This document shows positions 5,456 through 10,824 of a stretch of DNA of 10,824 bases, piece after piece (the first letter of the stretch is position 1; each line of letters opens with the position of its first letter). This DNA is from JAQBGV01 sp032128395 (lineage in GTDB: Bacteria; Planctomycetota; UBA8108; UBA1146). Both the position numbers and the translations under genes were made by a program. Where the stretch lies: contig JAQBGV010000172.1 in the NCBI GenBank assembly GCA_032128395.1, forward strand, positions 1 to 10,824, read 5' to 3'. The notes under the pieces were generated by a model that saw only the letters and a list, made by a program, of their open reading frames with translations, was not told the DNA's origin and did not search any database.

Positions 5456-6976
5456 TTGTCGAAGGACTTGCCAACCCCGGTCGCTATGCTGGTCGAAGAG
5501 CTGCGCCGGGTCAGCCGCGTCGGCTCGGCGCTCGCGCTGCTCGGCTGGGACCAGGAGACCCACCTCCCCGGAGGGGGTGCGGGCGCTCGAGCCGAAGTGC
5601 TCGGAGCATTGACCGAGATCGCACATGACCGCGCAACTTCGGAGCTGCTCGGGGAGCGGATCGAGGCCGCCGAGTCTGCCCTCAACGGGGACGATGGGGC
5701 CCTCGCGGCACTCGTCCGCGAATCGCGCCGCGACTGGGAGCGTTCCCGCAAGATCCCGTCCGAGCTCGCCCAGGAACTCGCGATCACGAGCTCGCGATCG
5801 CTGATGGCGTGGCGGAGCGCTCGGCTGGAGAACGACTTCGCGCGCTTCCGCCCCCATGTCGAGAAGATCGTCTCTCTGAAGCGCCAAGTGGCCGAGGCGA
5901 TTCGCGACTCCGAGAACGAGAGCCTCTACGATTCGCTTCTCGAGGAGTACGAGCCGGGGATGACCGCGGCGAGCTTCCAGGGGTTCATCGACGCGGTCAA
6001 GCCGCGGCTGGTCGCATTGGTCGCCGAGGCCGCCCCCCGCTGCGAGAAGGTCCGCACCGATTTCGTCACCGCGGGCTACGACCCGACCCGGCAGCTCGAA
6101 TTCTCGCGCGAAATCCTCTCTGCGATCGGCTACGACTTCGAGCGGGGGCGCCTCGACCTGACCGCGCACCCCTTCTGCACCGGGATCGCGTCCCCCCACG
6201 ATGTCCGTATCACCACCCGCGTCGACGCGAGAGACTTCACGAGCAACCTCTTCAGCGTGATTCACGAGGGGGGACACGCCCTCTACGAGCAAGGACTCGA
6301 TCCAGAGTGGTCGGGCACCCCCCTCGGGTCGGCGACCTCGCTCGGCATCCACGAATCGCAGTCCCGTCTCTGGGAGAACAACATCGGCCGGAGCGACGCG
6401 TTTTGGCGGCACTGGCTCCCTCGGTTCCGCGCTGCGTTCCCCGGACGCGCGGATGATGTCTCTCACGAGGAATTCGTCGCCGCGGTGAATCGCGTCGTTC
6501 CATCGCTGATTCGTACCGAGGCGGACGAGGTGACCTACAGTTTGCACGTGATGCTGCGCTTCGAGATCGAGCACGCGCTCATCTCCGGAGATCTGGAGGT
6601 CGAGGAACTCCCGGAACTGTGGCGTCGTAAGATGCGGGAATACCTGGGGGTCGAGCCCCAGGACGACGCGACCGGGGTCCTTCAGGACATCCATTGGAGC
6701 ATGGGCGCCTTCGGTTACTTCCCCACGTACTTCATGGGGAATCTCTACGGCGCGCAATTCGACCGGGCGGCCAGGAAGGCGATCCCCGACCTCGATGACC
6801 AACTCGCGAAGGGGGAGCTCCTTCCGCTGCGCGAATGGCTCCGTGGGAAGGTCCATGCGCACGGACGTCGCTACTCCGCGCTCGACCTCTGCCGCGAGGT
6901 GACTGGCGAAGAGCTCGATCCGACCTACTTCCTCGATTACCTCGAGGACAAGGTGGCCCGCCTTTTCCCCGGTTGA
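5456..6976 (+). CDS. M32 family metallocarboxypeptidase (Taq-type)
   Basis: This gene encodes a zinc carboxypeptidase of peptidase family M32, which removes residues one at a time from peptide C-termini, normally in the cytosol; no signal peptide is present. The 506-residue length is standard. Motifs occur in family order: ALLGWDQETHLP near the N-terminus, HPF and DVRITTRV before the active site, HEGGH at 270-274 (zinc ligands His270 and His274, catalytic Glu271), Glu300 in GIHESQSRLWEN as third ligand, IRTEADEVTYSLHVMLRFEIE, and VLQDIHWSMGAFGYFPTY. The start is a TTG at 5456, supported by GGAGGG at 5442-5447 with ideal spacing; no ATG or GTG fits better. It opens the rightward operon and ends 22 nt before the iron-sulfur fusion gene. 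The upstream 140-bp gap must hold its promoter, but I see no convincing -35/-10 pair. Confidence 0.95.
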   Translation: MSKDLPTPVAMLVEELRRVSRVGSALALLGWDQETHLPGGGAGARAEVLGALTEIAHDRATSELLGERIEAAESALNGDDGALAALVRESRRDWERSRKIPSELAQELAITSSRSLMAWRSARLENDFARFRPHVEKIVSLKRQVAEAIRDSENESLYDSLLEEYEPGMTAASFQGFIDAVKPRLVALVAEAAPRCEKVRTDFVTAGYDPTRQLEFSREILSAIGYDFERGRLDLTAHPFCTGIASPHDVRITTRVDARDFTSNLFSVIHEGGHALYEQGLDPEWSGTPLGSATSLGIHESQSRLWENNIGRSDAFWRHWLPRFRAAFPGRADDVSHEEFVAAVNRVVPSLIRTEADEVTYSLHVMLRFEIEHALISGDLEVEELPELWRRKMREYLGVEPQDDATGVLQDIHWSMGAFGYFPTYFMGNLYGAQFDRAARKAIPDLDDQLAKGELLPLREWLRGKVHAHGRRYSALDLCREVTGEELDPTYFLDYLEDKVARLFPG

Positions 6977-6998
6977 GCCCAGGGGGAGATCTCAGAAG

Positions 6999-9305
6999 AT
7001 GGATGCATCGAGGGGGCGTCGGGGGATCGCCGCGTGGCCGGTCATCGGACCGTACGTGCACTGGCTCCACACGCGCTGGCCAGCCGGAAGAGTCGAGAAG
7101 CTCCCCGAAGTGCGCGAGGATTTCTCGACGCGAGTCCCGGGGCTGTACATCGTCGGCGATCTGACCGGGATCCCGCTCCTCAAGCTCGCGGCAGACAGCG
7201 GCGCGCGCGCGGTCCAGAACATCATCTCGGACTCGACCTTCAAGCCGGAGGCCGACTCGGAGGTGCTCGACCTCGCCATCGCAGGCGGTGGGATCGCCGG
7301 CTTCGCAGCCGCGCTCGAGGCGAAGAAGCAGGGTCTCCGGTTCGAGATCCTCGAGGCCGCGGAGTCCTTCTCGACGATCGTGAACTTCCCCAAGGGGAAG
7401 CCGATCTACACCTACCCGACCGACCTGACCCCTGCGGGGGAGCTCCAGTTCCACGAGAAGTCGAGCGTGAAGGAGGGCCTCCTCGAGGATCTCCGCGAAC
7501 AAGCCGCCGCCGTCGGGATCACGCCGACGATCGCTCGGGTGGAGCGAGTGCGCCGACGCGGCGGGGTTCTCGAACTCGACAATACCCGCGAAGACGGAGC
7601 CGAGAAGACACTGCGCGCGCAACGGGTGATCATCGCGATCGGCCGCTCCGGCAACCACCGCCGCCTCGGTGTGCCGGGCGAGGACCTCCCCCAGGTGTAC
7701 AACCGGCTCCACGACCCGGCCGACTTCTGCGGCAAGAACGTGCTCGTCGTCGGGGGTGGGGACAGCGCGCTCGAGACCGCGATCGCGCTGTCGGAGTGCG
7801 GCGGCGAAGTGACGCTCTCCTACCGAGGGGTCGAGCTCACCCGTCCGAAGGCCGAGAACAAGGACGCGATCGAACAACTCTCCCGGTCGAATCGGATTCG
7901 GCTCCTCCTCGGGAGCCGGGTCGAGGCGATCCGCGACGGCGAAGTCGAGGTGCGAGTCGCCGAGGATCAAACCGAGACGATCGCGAACGGGGTCGTGTTC
8001 ACGATGATCGGTCGTGAGCCGCCGCTCGATTTCTTTCGGCGCAGCGGTGTTCCGATCCGGGGAGAGTGGTCGCTGCGCAGCACCTTGACGGTGGGGATCG
8101 CACTCGCGCTCTTCACCGTGCTCTATCACTGGAAGAAGACGGGGTTCTTCCTGCCGATCGGCGAGACCTTCGAGCAGCGCGGCTGGTTTCCGTACGGAAT
8201 GCCCGCGTGGTGGGGGGGACTCGGTGCCAGTTTCTCCGACCCGTCGACCTTGCTCGGCACTCTTCGGATCACGGTCGGCGAACCGGGGTTCTGGTACACC
8301 GTCGCCTATACGCTGGCGATCCTCGTCTTCGGGATCCGCCGGATCCGCCGCCGGCGAACCCCCTACGTTACCGCGCAGACCTGGACCCTGTTCGCGATCC
8401 AGGCGATCCCGCTCTTCCTGCTCCCCTACATCCTGCTGCCGTACCTCGGCAACAACGGAGCGTTCGACGCGGGCTGGGGAAAAGCGTTCGCCGACGAGTT
8501 CTTCCCGCTCGCGAACTACGGGCACGGTCGCGAGTACTGGCGGGCGTTCGGGCTCATCCTCGCGTGGCCGCTCTTCTTCTGGAACGTCTTCACCGATGAT
8601 CCGCAGTGGGGGTGGCTCGCCGTCAGTTTCTTCCAGACGTTCGTCTTGCTGCCAATTCTGATTCGCCGGTACGGCAAGGGGGTGTACTGCGGGTGGATCT
8701 GCTCCTGCGGCGCGCTCGCCGAGACGGTAGGGGATGCGCATCGAACGAAAATGCCGCACGGCCCGCTCTGGAATCGCGCCAACCTGATCGGGCAGGTGTT
8801 CCTGGTCCTGGCGATGGTCCTCCTCATCACTCGGGTTCTCTCCTGGATCTGGCCCGGATCATGGTTCGGCGCGGTGTACGCGGGGCTGTTCTCCGAGGAA
8901 TCGGGACTCCCGGTGCTCAACTACGTCTGGTTCGTCGACCTGCTCTGGGCGGGGATTCTCGGCGTCGGGCTCTACTGGCACTTCTCCGGTCGCGTCTGGT
9001 GCCGATTCGCTTGTCCGCTCGCCGCATTGATGAACATCTACGCGCGCTTCAGCCGCTTCGCGATCGTGCCGGAGAAGAAGAAGTGCATCTCGTGCAACGT
9101 CTGCACCTCGGTCTGCCACTTGGGGATCGACGTGATGGCGTTCGCGAATCGCGGTCTACCGATGCAAGATCCCCAGTGCGTGCGCTGCTCGGCCTGCGTT
9201 CAGATGTGTCCCACTGGAGTGCTCACCTTCGGACGACTCGATCGGGAGGGTGCCACGGTGGCCCTCGATCGTCTCGCGGCCTCGCCGGTGCAGTTGCGAG
9301 AGTGA
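6999..9305 (+). CDS. Fusion: permuted NAD(P)H flavoprotein plus NapH/NosR-type membrane Fe-S module
   Basis: This 768-residue protein should pass electrons between NAD(P)H and membrane iron-sulfur centres. Residues 47-72 carry the FAD-closing motif (PGLYIVGDLTGIPLL, Gly53-Asp54), which in thioredoxin-reductase-like enzymes comes last. The FAD GxGxxG motif (96-101, AGGGIAG) and the NAD(P) motif (252-257, GGGDSA) follow, ending at VVFTMIGREPPL (332-343). No CxxC redox pair is present, so it is closer to YpdA-like oxidoreductases than to thioredoxin reductase. After residue 355 come about seven hydrophobic helices (near 360-375, 430-446, 462-482, 515-531, 536-554, 595-614, 643-660). Cytosolic-type loops carry CGWICSCG (Cys564, 568, 570) and CRFACP (Cys668, 672), as in NapH/NosR/FixG. 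Two ferredoxin motifs follow: Cys696/699/702/706 and Cys727/730/733/737. The ATG at 6999 follows GGGGGAG by 10 nt. The domain calls are firm; substrate and electron direction are unknown. Confidence 0.92.
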   Translation: MDASRGRRGIAAWPVIGPYVHWLHTRWPAGRVEKLPEVREDFSTRVPGLYIVGDLTGIPLLKLAADSGARAVQNIISDSTFKPEADSEVLDLAIAGGGIAGFAAALEAKKQGLRFEILEAAESFSTIVNFPKGKPIYTYPTDLTPAGELQFHEKSSVKEGLLEDLREQAAAVGITPTIARVERVRRRGGVLELDNTREDGAEKTLRAQRVIIAIGRSGNHRRLGVPGEDLPQVYNRLHDPADFCGKNVLVVGGGDSALETAIALSECGGEVTLSYRGVELTRPKAENKDAIEQLSRSNRIRLLLGSRVEAIRDGEVEVRVAEDQTETIANGVVFTMIGREPPLDFFRRSGVPIRGEWSLRSTLTVGIALALFTVLYHWKKTGFFLPIGETFEQRGWFPYGMPAWWGGLGASFSDPSTLLGTLRITVGEPGFWYTVAYTLAILVFGIRRIRRRRTPYVTAQTWTLFAIQAIPLFLLPYILLPYLGNNGAFDAGWGKAFADEFFPLANYGHGREYWRAFGLILAWPLFFWNVFTDDPQWGWLAVSFFQTFVLLPILIRRYGKGVYCGWICSCGALAETVGDAHRTKMPHGPLWNRANLIGQVFLVLAMVLLITRVLSWIWPGSWFGAVYAGLFSEESGLPVLNYVWFVDLLWAGILGVGLYWHFSGRVWCRFACPLAALMNIYARFSRFAIVPEKKKCISCNVCTSVCHLGIDVMAFANRGLPMQDPQCVRCSACVQMCPTGVLTFGRLDREGATVALDRLAASPVQLRE

Positions 9306-9312
9306 ATTCCGA

Positions 9313-10116
9313 GTGCCGAATCCCTCGACCGCTGTGCTGATCGCCGCGTACCAGCAGGAGGAATCCCTTCGGCTCGTCCTGGCTGCGCTCGCCGCCGCAC
9401 CGCGGAGTGATTTCCACGTACACGTCGCCGACGACGGCTCATCTCCGCGGATGGAAGAACTCCTCGCGAAAGAGTGCATCGGCCTGCCGTTTCCCGTCAC
9501 CTTCCACTGGCAATCGGACGAGGGGTTTCGCAAGGCCGAGATCCTGAACACCGCAGCGCTCGCCGCCGCCCGGGGGGGAGCAGAGCTTCTCGTCTTCCTC
9601 GACGGGGACTGCATCCCCCATCGTGACCTCATCGAAATCTACCGCCGGGCCTACCGCCCCGGTGAATTCCTGGTCGGATCGGTCGGCTTCCTCGACCTGG
9701 TGACGAGTCGCGCGCTCACTGCTTCGACGGTGGCGGAGGGGGTCCACGAGTGCGCCCTCGACCGCCGGCAGCTGCGGGGGATTCGTCTCACACACTGGAA
9801 GAACCTCCTCCACCGCGGCGGGAAGCGGGTCCGGCCTCGGATTCGGGGGGGCAACTTCGCGGTCGCCTCCGAACTCTTCCAGCGGGTCGACGGCTTCGAC
9901 GAGGTCTACGGCGGACGCGGCAAGGAGGACTCGGACCTCCGCAATCGGATGCGAAACACGGATGCGCTGGGAATCAGCCTGTGGACCCGCGCCCGGGCCC
10001 TCCATCTCGCCCGGGAGGTGGCTCCCAGTGGGCCGCGAGCCCAGACCCCGAGGGCGCTCTACGAGGAGGGGAGGGGGCTCGTTCGAGCCCGGCGGGGGAT
10101 GAGCGGTCACCCCTGA
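9313..10116 (+). CDS. Family 2 glycosyltransferase
   Basis: This gene encodes a 267-residue GT-A fold glycosyltransferase that transfers a sugar from a nucleotide donor, probably in surface polysaccharide or glycolipid assembly at the cytosolic side. STAVLIAAYQQEESL is the first strand and helix; DDGS (40-43) contacts the nucleotide; DEGFRKAEILNTAAL is the acceptor-side loop; FLDGDC holds the metal-binding D-x-D (Asp97-Gly98-Asp99). The C-terminal half has the chondroitin-synthase or galactosyltransferase-like pattern: GGNFAV (179-184), GFDEVYGGRGKEDSDL (Glu205-Asp206 as likely catalytic pair) and His231. No membrane helix is seen. The GTG at 9313 is chosen because it lies 7 nt after the previous stop and at the family's natural N-terminus; an in-frame ATG at 9250 lies inside the upstream gene. 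The Shine-Dalgarno is weak, which suggests coupling to the fusion gene. The acceptor sugar cannot be told. Confidence 0.9.
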   Translation: MPNPSTAVLIAAYQQEESLRLVLAALAAAPRSDFHVHVADDGSSPRMEELLAKECIGLPFPVTFHWQSDEGFRKAEILNTAALAAARGGAELLVFLDGDCIPHRDLIEIYRRAYRPGEFLVGSVGFLDLVTSRALTASTVAEGVHECALDRRQLRGIRLTHWKNLLHRGGKRVRPRIRGGNFAVASELFQRVDGFDEVYGGRGKEDSDLRNRMRNTDALGISLWTRARALHLAREVAPSGPRAQTPRALYEEGRGLVRARRGMSGHP

Positions 10117-10169
10117 TCCGTTTCCCCTCCAGTCCGGAGTCCCCGATGCCGATGAGGGAGAAGGTGTCC

Positions 10170-10187
10170 GATCCCCGGTTCGGGATC
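10170..10187. other. Small inverted repeat upstream of DUF4388 gene
   Basis: gatccc at 10170-10175 pairs with gggatc at 10182-10187 around a six-base loop. It sits in the 90-bp gap between the glycosyltransferase stop and the DUF4388 start. It may be a weak attenuator, an operator or chance, since gatc-rich words are common in this window. Confidence 0.3.
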
Positions 10188-10206
10188 ACGTCCAGGTGGA
10201 GGCACG

Positions 10207-10710
10207 ATGGCAGATCTCGAGGGCAGACTGAAGGTCTTCGAACCGGTCGCTGTGATGCAGATGCTGCAGCACGTCCAGGCGACCGGTGAGCTCGAGCTGA
10301 CGGTCGAGGGGAACGCCGCTCGGATCTACTTCGAGCGCGGGAACGTCACCTATGCGTGCCTGCTCACTCCCCCGTGGCGACTCGGAGAACTCCTCCTGCG
10401 CAAGCACCTCGTCGCCGAACGGGACCTCAAGAAGGTCCTCGCGCACCAGGTGCAGGGGCGCCGCCTAGGCGAGTTGCTGGTCCAGTTGGGACTGATCGAA
10501 GGGGAGCAGCTCAATCGCGCCGTCGTGGAGCAGATCAAGGAAGTGATCTACCAGACCGTGCACTGGCGCGCCGGGGGATTCACTTTCCTGCATGGCTGTG
10601 CCCCTGCGGCGGAAGACATCCAGATCAACCTCTCCCCGCAACAGCTGATGCTCGAGGGGATGACCCGCTTCGACGAGGAGTCGAGGGAGTTCTCCCCGCC
10701 GGCTCTTTAG
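10207..10710 (+). CDS. DUF4388 protein with MshEN-like helical repeats
   Basis: This gene encodes a 167-residue cytosolic protein. Residues 3-50 match the start of DUF4388 (PatA-like): LEGRLKVFEPVAVMQML, then ATGELELTV, then ARIYFERGNVTYA. Residues 58-115 contain two copies of a helical unit found at the N-terminus of GspE/PilB-type ATPases (MshEN), here as RLGELLLRKHLVAERDLKKVL and then RLGELLVQLGLIEGEQLNRAV. The end (VHWRAGGFTFLHG) is the closing segment common in DUF4388 proteins. Such proteins are found near two-component and gliding or surface systems, and MshEN domains can bind cyclic di-GMP in some family members; neither is shown here. GGTGGAGG lies 4-11 nt before the ATG. The 90-nt gap after the glycosyltransferase leaves open whether it has its own promoter. 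The stop TAG is also the start of a 16-bp direct repeat. Confidence 0.88.
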   Translation: MADLEGRLKVFEPVAVMQMLQHVQATGELELTVEGNAARIYFERGNVTYACLLTPPWRLGELLLRKHLVAERDLKKVLAHQVQGRRLGELLVQLGLIEGEQLNRAVVEQIKEVIYQTVHWRAGGFTFLHGCAPAAEDIQINLSPQQLMLEGMTRFDEESREFSPPAL

Positions 10711-10752
10711 GGGGCTTTCGCAAGGCGCTGCTTTTCTAGGGGGCTTTCGCAA
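10708..10752. repeat. 16-bp direct repeat, 29-bp period
   Basis: The same 16 bases (tagggggctttcgcaa) occur at 10708-10723 and 10737-10752. The first copy includes the stop codon of the DUF4388 gene. The bases just before each copy are also alike (ctcttt and cttttc), so this looks like a partial tandem duplication of about 29 bp at the 3' end of the gene. Confidence 0.85.
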
Positions 10753-10760
10753 AGCCCCCT
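10738..10760 (+). terminator. Strong GC-rich hairpin after the operon
   Basis: A perfect 10-bp stem (agggggcttt / aaagccccct) with the loop cgc begins 27 bases after the DUF4388 stop. Its position and stability suit a terminator for the rightward operon. It is followed by ctcgctcgc rather than a T-tract, so it may instead protect the 3' end of the message or be a dispersed repeat. The left half is duplicated at 10709-10723 without the right half. Confidence 0.5.
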
Positions 10761-10767
10761 CTCGCTC

Positions 10768-10780
10768 GCGGCAGAGCCGC
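10768..10780. other. Short hairpin next to the terminator-like stem
   Basis: gcggc at 10768-10772 pairs with gccgc at 10776-10780 around aga. It follows the 10-bp hairpin by seven bases, so the two stems form a cluster. The rest of the window to 10824 shows no gene. Confidence 0.4.
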
Positions 10781-10824
10781 TCCCGATTCACCCACAAACG
10801 CCTCGCCTTTGGCTCGGATTGTTT

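Noticed and set aside
5279..6862. A 527-codon open frame on the minus strand
   Set aside because: It mirrors the M32 carboxypeptidase gene, shows no domain motifs and would overlap the DUF4920 gene start. It is a shadow of codon bias.
6732..8759. A 675-codon open frame on the minus strand
   Set aside because: It lies opposite the well-supported carboxypeptidase and fusion genes. Its product is low-complexity, rich in Arg, Glu, Asp and Pro, with no recognisable motif, as expected for antisense frames in GC-rich genes.
6999..9305. A thioredoxin reductase followed by a separate NapH-like gene, split by sequencing error
   Set aside because: The frame is open without interruption for 768 codons, codon use is even across the junction near residue 355, and helix 1 starts directly after the flavoprotein part.

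Overview
This is a GC-rich Gram-negative bacterial window with ten well-supported genes, a possible gene end at the left edge, and several structured repeats. No rRNA, tRNA, CRISPR array or insertion-sequence transposase was seen. Six of the ten genes encode predicted lipoproteins, which points to a cell with an outer membrane. The palindromic repeat family and the domain mix recall Planctomycetota or another poorly sampled diderm lineage, but that placement is a guess from memory.

Layout: (1) Bases 43-181 hold two copies of a palindromic repeat facing each other (REPIN-like), followed by a short 8-bp tandem array. (2) Bases 315-3783, minus strand, hold five consecutive lipoprotein genes, tightly packed or overlapping. 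In transcription order they are a Cys-rich protein of unknown function, an LpoB-like protein, a COG3014-like TPR lipoprotein, a YcfL-like protein and a glycine-zipper lipoprotein. The middle three resemble the LpoB/COG3014/YcfL set known in gammaproteobacteria. (3) A long imperfect palindrome (3907-3958) lies between this operon and a divergent thymidine kinase gene (4035-4631). (4) The gap between thymidine kinase and the convergent DUF4920-type lipoprotein gene (4737-5315, minus strand) holds a third copy of the palindromic repeat and a terminator-like stem. (5) Bases 5456-10710, plus strand, hold an M32 (Taq-type) carboxypeptidase, a 768-residue fusion protein, a family 2 glycosyltransferase and a DUF4388 protein. 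The first three are almost certainly one operon (gaps of 22 and 7 nt). The DUF4388 gene follows after 90 nt. (6) The right edge holds a 16-bp direct repeat and a strong GC-rich hairpin.

The most notable gene is the fusion at 6999-9305. It joins a pyridine-nucleotide flavoprotein of the thioredoxin-reductase/YpdA type to a seven-helix NapH/NosR/FixG-type membrane iron-sulfur module carrying two ferredoxin-like [4Fe-4S] motifs. Its flavoprotein half appears circularly permuted: the FAD-closing motif normally found at the C-terminus sits at the N-terminus, before the GxGxxG motif. It looks like a single-chain route for electrons between NAD(P)H and the membrane or a periplasmic partner.

The five-lipoprotein operon probably builds an outer-membrane or periplasmic assembly. 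In gammaproteobacteria LpoB activates the peptidoglycan synthase PBP1b; whether that role holds here cannot be told from the sequence.
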